DNA from: a bacterium | GTDB lineage: Bacteria; CAIWAD01 | Direction: 5' to 3' | NCBI GenBank assembly: GCA_030685015.1 | Contig: JAUXWS010000003.1 | Span: forward strand, 1 to 28,255 | Length of the DNA: 28,255 nt | Shown here: in pieces, positions 8,769 through 17,019 of the stretch | How positions within the stretch are numbered: position 1 is the stretch's first letter | Layout: each line of letters starts with the position of its first letter | Position numbers and translations under genes: made by a program | The notes under the pieces: generated by a model | The model's input: only the letters and a program-made list of their open reading frames with translations | What the model was told of the DNA's origin: nothing | Database searches by the model: none

Positions 8769-9131
8769 ATGTTGGATTACATGCAGTTCCACCGCGCCAT
8801 TCTCGACCATCTGAACGAGGGTGTGCTCGCCACCGACGCGGCGGGCTTGGTGCAGTACATGAACCCCGTGGCGGAGCGGATGACGGGCTGGCCCCTTTGG
8901 GAAGCGGTCAACCGACCCCTGGCCGACATCCTGGACCAGCAGGGCGGGTGGCAGGGGCCGCCCCTGCCCGAGCTGCTCGATTCCGGCGATTGCATCCTGC
9001 AGCACCCCTGCCGCTACCAGGCCCGCTGGGGCGAGATCCTTGAACGGCGGGTGAGCGCCTCCCCCCTTTATCAAGGCTCCTTCCGCTGCGGCACCGTCCT
9101 CGTGTTCCATGAGGCGAGTCCCTCCGCCTGA
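8769..9131 (+). CDS. Free-standing PAS domain protein
   Basis: This 120-residue protein consists of essentially one PAS fold. FHRAILDHLNEGVLATDAAG and VQYMNPVAERMTGW are the classic first half (strands and N-cap with NPVAERMTGW). GTVLVFHEAS is the last strand, ending as in PAS domains that continue into D-I-T/S (here the chain stops). No output domain follows, so it may act as a small ligand- or redox-responsive partner of another regulator. The start at 8769 is chosen for the strong AGGGAGG 8 nt upstream; an ATG at 8736 is in frame but has no such site. Its last 61 bp overlap the 3' end of the convergent IMPase-ARH gene. Its partner cannot be deduced. Confidence 0.8.
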   Translation: MLDYMQFHRAILDHLNEGVLATDAAGLVQYMNPVAERMTGWPLWEAVNRPLADILDQQGGWQGPPLPELLDSGDCILQHPCRYQARWGEILERRVSASPLYQGSFRCGTVLVFHEASPSA

Positions 9132-10996
9132 ACTCCGGCTGCGAAGGATCGCTCCGAGCCCGCCCCCTCCGCCACCAGCAGCTGCTCCGCCAGGACCAGG
9201 GCGTCCACCGGCCAGCAGGCCGGCGGCCTGGGCCGGTCGACGCCGGATAGGCCGGCCAGTGGGCGGCAGGCCAGGATGGCCAAGCGCCAGCGCACCGGCA
9301 CGGCGCTGACACCATGGACGGCCCCCAGCAGGGCTCCGGCGATGGCGGCGTTGGTGTCCGTGTCCCCGCCGCGGCCCACCGTGTCCACCAGCCCCTCTTC
9401 CAGCCCGGAGGCGTGAAGCAGCTGCCACCAGGCGTTCTGCCAGGCCAGCAGCACCCACCCTCGGCGGCCGCGCGCGTCCAGCACCACGGGCTCGCCGCCC
9501 GCCGCGGCGGCCAGGCTGGTCAGCAGCTCGGGCCGCAGGCCCTCCTTCTCCGCCCAGGCCTGGACCTGCCGGTGCAGGTCGGCGGGCGCCGGCCCCTCCC
9601 GCACCGCCAGGGCCAAGGCGCGGACAAAGAGCGAGGATACCTGGCGGCAGAGGGGATGGGGATGGGTGAGGGCGGCCTCCGCCTCGGCACAGGTGGCCAG
9701 CGACGTGTCGTCCCGCAAGGCGCCGAAGATGCCAAGGGGACTGATGCGCATGAGGGCGCCGTTGGCCTGGCTGTCCGCGTCGGGGCGTCCGGCCAGGCCG
9801 TTGGCCACGGTGCGACCCATGTCAAAGGGCCTACTGCCGGCCCACTCCTCATAGGCGCGGCGCACGGCCGCGGCCTCGAAGCGGCCCTCCCGCACCAGGC
9901 AGCGGGCCAAGTGGAGGGCCATCTCCGAATCGTCGGTGGGCTGGCCGGCCAGGGTGCCCCACGCGCCGCCATCGGCCATCTCCCGCACACCGGCCGGGTG
10001 GCGGGCGGCGATCTCGGCCCTGCCCAGGAACTCCACCTGGCTGCCCAGGGCGTCGCCGGCCAATTGCCCCAGCAGACAGCCCTGGGCCCGCGCCAAGCGG
10101 CCGCGCTCCGGCCGTGGCCGGCGGGGCTGGGGAAAGACCAGACCCGGTGACAGGGGCTTTGGCTCGAGCACGCGGCCCCAGTCGCGGCGGGCGAAATCCA
10201 GCACCAGGGCGGGGGCGCCGGCGAAGATGCCGCCACCGGCCCGGCACTGGCCGCGCTCGTCGTAGCGGAGGGGCCGGCCGGCCCGGTCGAGCAGGACGCC
10301 GCCCGCTCCCAGGATCAGGGCGTGTCCCGCCGCCAGGTCCCACGACACGGGTCCACCAAGGGAGACGGCCACCTCGCCTTCGCCGGCCGCGACCAGCGCC
10401 ATGCGCCAAGCGATGCTGGGCAGGGCCAGGAAACGCAAGGGCGCCACCGTCTCGGCGTTGGCCAGGGAGTTCTTGCGGTCGGCCTCGTGGGAGATGAGGG
10501 CGAACTGGCCGCGGGCCGGGGCCTCCGGCCAAGTACGTTGCACGACGCGCCCGTTGCGCCGCAGGCTTCCGCCCTGGTGCCAGCTGAAGAGGTCGCCGGC
10601 GGGGGTGGGGCCGTCCCAGGCGTGGACCACGCCCAGCACGGGCAGCCCCTCCTCCACCAGCGCGATGGCCACGGCGGAGCCGCGGAAGCCCTTGAGGAAA
10701 GGCGAGGTGCCGTCGTTGGGGTCGACGATCCAGACGCGGCCGCGCGGCCCGCGCCGGGGCGGACCGCCCAGGATGAGGTCGTGCAGCTCCTCCCCCAGGT
10801 AAGCCTCGCCGGGAAAATGGGTGCCCAGCAAACGGACGATGACCGCCTCGGCCTCGTCGTCCACCTCGGCGTGGCTGCCCCCTCCCCGCGGTCCGCCGGG
10901 ACGATGGAACTCCGACTGCAACAGCGCGGCGGCCGCCCCCGCCGCCGCCACGGCCACCTCCAGCCGTTGCTCGAGTTCCTCGCGGCTAAGGGACAT
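9071..10996 (-). CDS. Fusion: inositol monophosphatase family + ADP-ribosylglycohydrolase
   Basis: This 641-residue two-enzyme fusion has no export signal. Residues 1-270 or so are an IMPase/CysQ-type Mg-dependent phosphatase: GEEL (68-71), WIVDPNDGT (89-97; the second metal site) and WDLAAG (219-224) with the substrate-binding aspartate. Residues 300-610 or so are an ARH/DraG-type ADP-ribosylglycohydrolase: GDALGS (314-319), QPTDDSEMA (352-360) and GGDTDTNAAIAGALLGA (543-559), the binuclear Mg site residues. Between them is a Pro/Arg-rich linker (288-300). Both active sites look intact. The start at 10996 has GGAGG upstream. The last 35 residues lie beyond the ARH fold and are coded antisense to the PAS gene. 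Substrate is unknown; an ADP-ribosyl or nucleotide phosphate compound is a reasonable guess. Confidence 0.9.
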   Translation of the reverse strand: MSLSREELEQRLEVAVAAAGAAAALLQSEFHRPGGPRGGGSHAEVDDEAEAVIVRLLGTHFPGEAYLGEELHDLILGGPPRRGPRGRVWIVDPNDGTSPFLKGFRGSAVAIALVEEGLPVLGVVHAWDGPTPAGDLFSWHQGGSLRRNGRVVQRTWPEAPARGQFALISHEADRKNSLANAETVAPLRFLALPSIAWRMALVAAGEGEVAVSLGGPVSWDLAAGHALILGAGGVLLDRAGRPLRYDERGQCRAGGGIFAGAPALVLDFARRDWGRVLEPKPLSPGLVFPQPRRPRPERGRLARAQGCLLGQLAGDALGSQVEFLGRAEIAARHPAGVREMADGGAWGTLAGQPTDDSEMALHLARCLVREGRFEAAAVRRAYEEWAGSRPFDMGRTVANGLAGRPDADSQANGALMRISPLGIFGALRDDTSLATCAEAEAALTHPHPLCRQVSSLFVRALALAVREGPAPADLHRQVQAWAEKEGLRPELLTSLAAAAGGEPVVLDARGRRGWVLLAWQNAWWQLLHASGLEEGLVDTVGRGGDTDTNAAIAGALLGAVHGVSAVPVRWRLAILACRPLAGLSGVDRPRPPACWPVDALVLAEQLLVAEGAGSERSFAAGVQAEGLASWNTRTVPQRKEP

Positions 10997-11072
10997 CAAC
11001 CCTCCAGGTGCCGGTTCAAGGCGGTGCGACGTCCACGGGCCGGTGACCCGGGGCGGTGGGATGGATGTCGAG

Positions 11073-11098
11073 AAAAGGCCGGCCCGCGGGCCGGCCTT
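11073..11098 (-). terminator. Rho-independent terminator of ssrA
   Basis: A perfect 24-bp inverted repeat (11075-11098, AAGGCCGGCCCG and its complement) lies 12 bp beyond the tmRNA 3' end. Read on the minus strand it is a very stable GC hairpin followed by TTTT, as expected for an intrinsic terminator of the tmRNA gene. It also separates that gene from the IMPase-ARH gene downstream. Confidence 0.85.
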
Positions 11099-11110
11099 CA
11101 TCCGGGTTCA

Positions 11111-11463
11111 TGGAGACGGAGGGAGTTGAACCCTCGTCCGAAAAAGCACGTCCCTGGGCGTCTACATGCATAGGCCGTCATTTGATCTTGACGCGCCGAC
11201 GCGGGCGGTCACGCTGCGTCGCGTCCAGGCTGAAGGATCTCGCCCCTCCGGTTCAGCCGGGCCTTCGGGGCCAGCCCGCTGGATGACGAAGACTCCACAG
11301 GTGGCGGGCGCGCCCATGGGCTTCGGCTGCCTAAGTTTTAGGCAGCGAGAGCGTAATCGTTGCCGATTATGGTGTTGCCGAAACTTTTAACGTGGGGCTC
11401 CGGCACGTCCACGGCATGCAGCCCGGGGTTGTCACGATTCCGTCGAATCCCACGAACGTCCCC
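11111..11463 (-). ncRNA. ssrA: tmRNA (SsrA), one-piece
   Basis: This RNA tags and rescues stalled ribosomes. The 5' end GGGGACGUUCGUGGGAUUCG and the 3' end with the T-arm GGUUCAACUCCC and acceptor strand GUCUCCA form the tRNA-like domain; the acceptor stem pairs GGGGAC with GUCUCC. The tag reading frame (GGC resume codon, then NTIIGNDYALAA and TAA) lies at about 11338-11380 and gives the tag AGNTIIGNDYALAA, ending in the protease signal ALAA. The length is 353 nt. The CCA end is not encoded (the genome continues TGA after the discriminator A), so it must be added by tRNA nucleotidyltransferase. A terminator follows directly. The 5' end lies about 340 bp from the divergent exported-protein gene. 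Confidence 0.96.
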
Positions 11464-11803
11464 GAATGCAGCTGGAAGGTAGGATTAAGCGCGCGCCGAT
11501 GCCAGACACCAGGCAGCCCATTCCATTCTTGCAACAACCGCCCCATGGGCTGATCTTGTGGCGCAATCCGCACAGCCAAAGGGCCGGACCATGCTCAAGC
11601 GGTTGGCAGCCAGTCGGACTTGGCCGCTTCGCGGTCTTCATCGCCCCCGTCGGCCCGGATTTTTCGCATCTTTCTTGCACATACCACCAGTATGCGCCGC
11701 GAAAGCTCCGAAAAACCGGTCTCGACAGGGGCGCGAATCCCATCAAAGGTCCAAGCCCGACAGACTGCTTGGTTATCCTTCCCGGCATCCTGCTCGCTCA
11801 CTA
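11464..11803. other. Intergenic region between ssrA and the exported-protein gene
   Basis: This stretch is 340 bp without a convincing gene. It must contain the ssrA promoter (minus strand) and probably that of the divergent gene. A TAATCC/TACCTT stretch about 15-25 nt before the tmRNA 5' end is a weak -10 candidate. It holds copy 2 of the dispersed repeat (11613-11659). Open frames cross it on both strands but show no Shine-Dalgarno or known domain. Confidence 0.6.
11613..11659 (+). repeat. Dispersed 47-bp repeat, copy 2
   Basis: This copy matches 2707-2753 at 43 of 47 positions without gaps. One mismatch falls after 21 identical bases and a block of three after 12 more. The minus-strand frame RAD-x-GDE-x-REAAKSD is kept in both copies. 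Flanking sequence on either side is unrelated between the copies. Confidence 0.75.
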
Positions 11804-14227
11804 GTGGTCCCCGCCATCCAGGGAGCCGGCTTGGGCGCTGTCCTCCTGGCCCTCTGTCTGCTGGCGCCACCCGGTCGGGCAGGCCTCCTGGACGATTTCG
11901 ACCAAGCCGTCCGGGCCATGAGGCGGTCGCGGGGAGCGCGCCAGGCGGAATCCGCAAGCCTCGAGCTGACGCTGCCGCTGGGCCGGCTGACCTGGGAGGA
12001 GGGCCGCATCCGCGTCCTGGCCCTGCCCCTGGCCGGCGACACGCTCCTGCTGGTGGAACTGGGGGGAGCGGGCCGCCTGGAGCTGGACCTGGCCGACAGC
12101 CTGGAGCAAGTGGCGCTCCGCGCCAGCCTGGGTCGGCATGCCGCCGGCCGCCGCTTGAAGCGCGCCACGCTGGTCCTTGATCGCCTGCCGCCTTCCTGGG
12201 AGGATCTGGACTGGCGACCCCTCCGTCCCGCCCTTCCCTGGTTGCCCTTGCCCGGCTTCGCGGATCGCCGCCGTCTGGACCGCCCGCACCCGGACAATCC
12301 GCTGTTGCAGCCCGCCGCGGCGGGCGGACGTCTTTGGCTGCACACCGATCCCGGCGGCCTGGAGCTGGCGCAGCATGACGGGCAGGCCTGGCTCCAGCGT
12401 CAGCTGCGACCGGGCAGCAGCCTGGATCTCCCCATCACCTGCGTCCACGTCCCTGGCCGGGAGGGAGCGCCCTGGCGTCCCGGGCCGGATCCGTCCTGGC
12501 TGCCTCCCTGCCTGCATGAACCGGCGCCACTGGTGGACAGCCTCTGGCTGGATCTGGAGGCCGATGGTTCGCGCCTGGGCTGGACGCTGACCCTGGACCT
12601 GGCCGAGGGCGGCACGCCGCTCTGGCTGCTGCTGGATGCACGAGCCCGGCTGGAGCGCGCGGAGTGGCTGTCCGGCTCCGGGTCGGCGCGGTCCGCCGTC
12701 CACAGCCGGGGCAGGTCCATCTGGACGGGCAGTCCCTGGTTGCTGGTGGAAAGAGAGGAAGGAAGACCGGCCGGCGCCCGCCTTCTCTTGTCGGGCAGCA
12801 GTCCACGCGGCGCCATCCTGCAGGAGAGCCCGGGCCAGCGACGCGCCACGCGGGCCAACTGGTTTCCCCGCCTGCCCTGGCCAGCGGCGGACGAGCCCGT
12901 CCTGCGCTCAACCGGCGCCGACCTGCCCGTCCTGTCGGTGGAGGCGGGAGCGGACCTCGGGCTGAATCCCCAGCGGCTGATCATCGAGGAGCGGCCCCGG
13001 GAGGATCTGGGACCTGAGCTCGCGCTCTGCTGGACGCCCCTGCGCCAGCGGGCGGCCCGCCATCAGCCGGCTTCCGTCCAGGCTCCCCACCAGGCGGGGG
13101 ACATCGGGAACCTGGAGCTGCCACGGGAGAGGCAGGTGCGCCCCCCCTCGCACGAGGAGCCCGCCGAGCCGGTGGACCTGGTGCAGGGCCGGGACACCCT
13201 CGCCCTGGCCATCCTGGGCGAGCGCCCGCTGCTGGAGGAGCTTAGCAAGGCGGCGGCGCGCCTGCATGCCTGGCTGGGTCCGCTGCCCCAGCCCGTGCAC
13301 GTGCTGGAGCGGGTGGGGACGAGACCGGGGCGCCGCGAGGAGGAGGAGCGTCTGGCGGCGCATGGGCTGCCGCCCCACCTGCCCCTGGAGGTAAACGCCC
13401 AGGACCTGCGCAGTCCGCTGCCCGAGGCGCGGCTGGCCCGTCTGGAAGCGCTTTGCCGGGCCTGGTGGCTGCCCGCCACGGCGGAGGATGAAGCCGCCCC
13501 GCGCTGGATCCGGTGGGGCGCGGCCCGGGCCTGCGCCCTGCTGCTGATCGAAGAGCAACAGGGCAGCGGGCAGGCCCGCGACCTGCGGCAGGGAGCGCTC
13601 GCCAGCGAGCTGGCCGCCTTCCGATCCAAGGTCGCGGCCAGCCTGCCCGCGCTGGGGGAGCGGGCCGAAGGAGGCTGGCAATCGGCCGAAGTCCAGGAGC
13701 GGCACGCCTGGCGTTTCGCCCTGCTGCTGGAGCACCTGCGGTGGCGCATGCGCGATCCCGAGACACTGGATGATGCGGCCTATCGCGCCTTTCTCCGTGA
13801 CTTGATGGACCGATTGCGGGAACCGTTGGACCGGCGGCGGCCGCTCCACGAGCTGAAGAGCGCCATGGCCGACTTCCTCGTCGCCAACGGTCTGCTCGAG
13901 CGGTCCGGCTTCGGGGACGCGCCCACGGTCTGGGCCTGGCTGGACGGGGAGTTGTCCCGCTCCCGCGTGCCCGTCCTGCGTGTGACGCCGGGCCGGGTGG
14001 ACAGCCCGGAAGGTCCGCGCGTGGCCCTGCGAGCGGTTTGGGATCAGACGCCGCCCCCCCACACCGTGCTGCCGGTCCTGCTGCGGACAGTCGGTGGCTG
14101 GTCGGCCTGGTCCCTCAAGGCCGCCGCCAGGGAGGAACACTTCGTCCTGCCGGTGGATCCCGCGGAGCTGAGAGGGCTGGAGGTGGCGCCGGGAGGCTCT
14201 CTGCGGGCCCGCATCAAGGTGGACTGA
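11804..14227 (+). CDS. Large exported protein, possibly decayed M1-type peptidase
   Basis: From a GTG at 11804 this encodes about 807 residues. A hydrophobic N-terminal stretch (GAVLLALCLLAPPGRAG) suggests export. The frame is open further upstream (to 11558), but that part covers the dispersed repeat and looks non-coding. A TTG at 11831 with AGGGAG in front is an equally good start. No intact domain is recognisable. The last 300 residues resemble the layout of M1/gluzincin peptidases: a LEALCRAWWLP segment where HExxH-x-WWG would be, WIRWGAARACALLL where W-x-x-EG-A-x-Y would be, then a helical part and a final beta region (PPPHTVLPVLLRTVGG). The zinc-binding histidines are absent, so it would be inactive. 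It lies 18 bp before the propeller gene and is likely co-transcribed. Confidence 0.7.
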   Translation: MVPAIQGAGLGAVLLALCLLAPPGRAGLLDDFDQAVRAMRRSRGARQAESASLELTLPLGRLTWEEGRIRVLALPLAGDTLLLVELGGAGRLELDLADSLEQVALRASLGRHAAGRRLKRATLVLDRLPPSWEDLDWRPLRPALPWLPLPGFADRRRLDRPHPDNPLLQPAAAGGRLWLHTDPGGLELAQHDGQAWLQRQLRPGSSLDLPITCVHVPGREGAPWRPGPDPSWLPPCLHEPAPLVDSLWLDLEADGSRLGWTLTLDLAEGGTPLWLLLDARARLERAEWLSGSGSARSAVHSRGRSIWTGSPWLLVEREEGRPAGARLLLSGSSPRGAILQESPGQRRATRANWFPRLPWPAADEPVLRSTGADLPVLSVEAGADLGLNPQRLIIEERPREDLGPELALCWTPLRQRAARHQPASVQAPHQAGDIGNLELPRERQVRPPSHEEPAEPVDLVQGRDTLALAILGERPLLEELSKAAARLHAWLGPLPQPVHVLERVGTRPGRREEEERLAAHGLPPHLPLEVNAQDLRSPLPEARLARLEALCRAWWLPATAEDEAAPRWIRWGAARACALLLIEEQQGSGQARDLRQGALASELAAFRSKVAASLPALGERAEGGWQSAEVQERHAWRFALLLEHLRWRMRDPETLDDAAYRAFLRDLMDRLREPLDRRRPLHELKSAMADFLVANGLLERSGFGDAPTVWAWLDGELSRSRVPVLRVTPGRVDSPEGPRVALRAVWDQTPPPHTVLPVLLRTVGGWSAWSLKAAAREEHFVLPVDPAELRGLEVAPGGSLRARIKVD

Positions 14228-14245
14228 CAGGAGGGGAGGATCACC

Positions 14246-16420
14246 ATGCGTCCAGTCAACTCATGGAAGGATGGCGCCCTACCGCGCGCGGCCCTGCTGG
14301 CGGCCCTCGCCGGCTGTTTCGCCGCGTCCGCCCCCGCCCTGGAGATCCTCCACACACTGCCCGGCGTGGACGCCCGCGGTGCGGGTTGGAACGCCCAGGG
14401 TCCCTGGGTCATCTCGCCCATGGATCTCCGTCGCCTGCGCTTGGACCCAGGCCCGGGCGGCCTGCTCCTGCAGGAGCGGATCGAACAACCCCTGGCCGCG
14501 GTCGAGTCCTTGATCGGTGAGCGCCTGGCCGCCTGGCGCCAGGCCAACGGAGAGCTGACCCTGCTGGATTTGGAGACGGGGGTTCCGTCAACGGTGCTTG
14601 TTGGAATCTCGGCCCTGGGCCAGGGCGGGCAGACCATCCTCGCCGCCGGCGCGGCTGGTCTGTGGCAGGCTCGGCTCGACCAGGCCGACCCGGTCTCCAT
14701 CCAGCACCTCGGGCCCTTCCCCGCGGCGCCCACCGCCCTCTGCGGCCGCGAGGGCCTGGCCTGGCTGGTGGCGGCGGACACCCTGCAGGGCTACGGGCTG
14801 GGCGACCCACCCCTGCCTTTGGGCCGCACCTACACGCCTGGCATCCTGCGCCTCGCCGAGCACGAGGATCGCCTGCTGGCTTGCCGCGGCGAGAGTGGCG
14901 TCACCGTCTTCGACCTGGCCAGTCCCTTCGTCCCAGTCGCCTGGCCCTGGCAGCCCGGCTTCCCCGTGCTGGACGCCCTCTGGTGGCGGGAGCAGGTCTT
15001 CGTCCTGGCCGCCGGGGACAGCGGGCTTGTCCTGGTGGACACGGCGGACCCGGGCACGCCGCGGCTGCTGGGGCGCTGGCGCACGACGAAGCGCGCGGAG
15101 CGCCTTTCCCTCAAGGGGGACAGCCTGCTGGTGGCGGAGGGCGCCGACGGCCTGAGTCTGCACCTGCTGCGCCTCGAGGCGGGCAGTCCGCGCGCCGACC
15201 TTCTGGCTCGCCACGCCACACGGCCATGGGTCTCGGCCATCCAGAGCAGCCACGGGAGCCAGGAAAGGGCCTGGATGCTGGACCGGGGCCAGGGTTTCCG
15301 CCGCTTCTCCTGGCCGGATGCATGGCCCTTCGGCCAGGATCCCGTGGAGACGGACGGCGCGGCCCTGCCCTTGCCCGTGGACGGCGGCGATTGGCGCGAC
15401 GGCCTCATCGCCGGATGCCGCTACGGGGCAGGCCTTCGCTTCTACCAGGAGACGGCGGAGGGGATCGTCCTGAGGGGCATCCACCCCACCGATCCCGTCA
15501 AGCTCCTCGCCTGGGGACCCGACGACCTCATCGCCTACGTGACCCCCCAGGCCTTCGTCGCCGTCAAGCAGGCCAACCGCAGCCCCTGGTTCCTCCTGCA
15601 CCATGGCACTATCAACCTGCTGGCGGATCCCCTCTGCGCGGCCTGGACGGGGGACCAGCGGCTCTTCGTCGGGTGCGCCGATGGCCGCCTCTTCCAGCTG
15701 AACGCCGAAAACCCCGGCACGCTGGCGCTGGAGCAGGTGCTGACCCTGGCCGGGCCGGTGCGGAGCCTGTCCGTCCTGCACGAAGACGACACGTGGAATG
15801 GTTCCCGCCTGGCCGTGGCCGCCACGAAGCTCTACCAGCTCCGCCGGGAGGCGGGCAGCTGGGTCCTGACGGATTCCCTGGCCGCCGGGGAGGGCCGCTT
15901 CAGCTGCGTCGCCATCAACGAGCTCTGGGGCCTGGCCGGTCTGGAGGATCCTCCCCGCCTCCTGGAGCTGCTTCTGGATCAAGGCCTGCAGGCGTGGGGC
16001 GAAGCGGGCATCCTGCCCGCGGCGCCCACGGCCGTGGGGCGCCGGGTGTCGGATGGCAGTCCGTGGGGTGCGTGTTGGGCAGCCCTGGACAACGGCGACC
16101 TGCTTCATCTGGCCGGCCAGGACGAGGTGGCGATCGACCCTGCGCCGGCGCGGCCGGGCGGCCTGACGCTGCGGGCCTGGCCCAACCCCTTCAACCCGGA
16201 GACGCGCCTGGCCTTCACGCTGGCGACGCCGGTGGAGGACGCGCGGTTGGAGGTCTTCGATCTGTCAGGACGCGCCATGGCGCGTCCCTACCGGGGTCCG
16301 CTGGCGGCCGGGGACCACGAGATCGCGCTGGACGCCTCCGGCTGGCCCAGCGGCCTCTATTTCGCCACACTGGCGGCCGGACCTCACAGGGCAACGACCA
16401 AACTGCTGCTGATCCGTTGA
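14246..16420 (+). CDS. Secreted beta-propeller protein with T9SS/FlgD-like C-terminal tail
   Basis: This 724-residue secreted or surface protein has a signal peptide at residues 1-32 or so, with an Ala-rich core and cleavage near APA. The body holds repeated blade-like units (for example VTVFDLASPFVPV, and LVLVDTADPGTPRLLG, an LVIVD-type repeat), indicating one or two beta-propellers. From P646 the chain carries PNPFNPETRLAFTL, LEVFDLSGRAM, and SGLYFATL with a KLLLIR ending, the FlgD-Ig-like/type A sorting domain common in FCB-group secreted proteins. The start at 14246 follows AGGAGGGGAGG. It lies 18 bp after the peptidase-like gene. Function is unknown; probable roles are binding or scaffolding at the surface, with the tail as the export or anchoring signal. 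Confidence 0.85.
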   Translation: MRPVNSWKDGALPRAALLAALAGCFAASAPALEILHTLPGVDARGAGWNAQGPWVISPMDLRRLRLDPGPGGLLLQERIEQPLAAVESLIGERLAAWRQANGELTLLDLETGVPSTVLVGISALGQGGQTILAAGAAGLWQARLDQADPVSIQHLGPFPAAPTALCGREGLAWLVAADTLQGYGLGDPPLPLGRTYTPGILRLAEHEDRLLACRGESGVTVFDLASPFVPVAWPWQPGFPVLDALWWREQVFVLAAGDSGLVLVDTADPGTPRLLGRWRTTKRAERLSLKGDSLLVAEGADGLSLHLLRLEAGSPRADLLARHATRPWVSAIQSSHGSQERAWMLDRGQGFRRFSWPDAWPFGQDPVETDGAALPLPVDGGDWRDGLIAGCRYGAGLRFYQETAEGIVLRGIHPTDPVKLLAWGPDDLIAYVTPQAFVAVKQANRSPWFLLHHGTINLLADPLCAAWTGDQRLFVGCADGRLFQLNAENPGTLALEQVLTLAGPVRSLSVLHEDDTWNGSRLAVAATKLYQLRREAGSWVLTDSLAAGEGRFSCVAINELWGLAGLEDPPRLLELLLDQGLQAWGEAGILPAAPTAVGRRVSDGSPWGACWAALDNGDLLHLAGQDEVAIDPAPARPGGLTLRAWPNPFNPETRLAFTLATPVEDARLEVFDLSGRAMARPYRGPLAAGDHEIALDASGWPSGLYFATLAAGPHRATTKLLLIR

Positions 16421-16455
16421 CCAATGCGTGCGGGCCGGGCCCGCGGAAAGGACCC

Positions 16456-16962
16456 ATGAATCCCACCGCCATGATGCTGGCCGAGTTCGACCAGGAGATG
16501 AAGAGCACGCGACGTGTGCTGGAGCGCCTGCCGGAGGACCGGCTGGACTGGCGTCCGCACCCGAGGTCCTGGACCGTGGCCGAGCTGGCCGGCCACGTCA
16601 TCAACATCCCGCGCTGGGGGGCGATCACCTTCCAGTCGGAATTCTACGACGTGGCGCCCGCGGGCGGGCCGCCGCCCACGGCGCAGCAGATCACGTCCGT
16701 CAAGGAAGGTCTGGAGCGCTTTGACAGCTTGACCGCGGAGGTGCGCAAGATCCTGGAAGGCTGCAGCGAGGAATCCCTCGCGGTCTCCTGGAGCCTGCTG
16801 ATGAACGGGGCGACGCGCTTCACCCTGCCGCGCGCGGCCGTCTGGCGCAGCATGGTGATGAACCACCTGATCCACCACCGTGCCGAGCTCTGCGTGTATC
16901 TGCGGCTGCTGGACCAGCCACTGCCAGCCATCTACGGACCCAGTGCGGATGAGAAGATGTGA
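16456..16962 (+). CDS. DinB/YfiT-like metalloprotein
   Basis: This 168-residue cytoplasmic four-helix bundle belongs to the DinB family. The three metal ligands are visible: H47 (ELAGHVINIPRW) and H137 and H141 (MNHLIHHRAEL). The SWTVAELAGH and HHRAELCVYLRLL blocks are typical. Such proteins bind Zn or Ni, and several are thiol-transferases for low-molecular-weight thiols; the name does not imply a role in DNA damage here. The start at 16456 follows AAAGGA. It is 35 bp after the propeller gene with a different apparent role, so co-transcription is uncertain. A palindrome follows it. Confidence 0.9.
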   Translation: MNPTAMMLAEFDQEMKSTRRVLERLPEDRLDWRPHPRSWTVAELAGHVINIPRWGAITFQSEFYDVAPAGGPPPTAQQITSVKEGLERFDSLTAEVRKILEGCSEESLAVSWSLLMNGATRFTLPRAAVWRSMVMNHLIHHRAELCVYLRLLDQPLPAIYGPSADEKM

Positions 16963-16970
16963 CCTAGCCC

Positions 16971-17000
16971 CGTAGGGACGCGACGCGTCGCGTCCCTACG
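16971..17000. repeat. Perfect 30-bp palindrome, REP-like
   Basis: The half-site CGTAGGGACGCGACG is followed at once by its exact reverse complement, giving 15+15 bp without a spacer between the DinB and SnoaL-like genes. It could fold as a hairpin in RNA of either strand. It lacks a T-tract, so it is not a standard terminator. The form is like REP/BIME-type dispersed palindromes, but only one copy is present in this window. Confidence 0.8.
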
Positions 17001-17019
17001 CCCCAACCGGGAGAGTCCC

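Noticed and set aside
11558-11803. N-terminal extension of the large exported protein to an ATG at 11558
   Set aside because: The extension covers the dispersed repeat, has no Shine-Dalgarno or domain and would bury the export signal about 80 residues inside.
11595-11957. A 120-codon minus-strand frame upstream of ssrA ending in REAAKSDWLPTA
   Set aside because: It is mostly antisense to the exported-protein gene and has no start signal; only the short repeat part is shared with the other copy, so it is listed as a repeat, not a gene.
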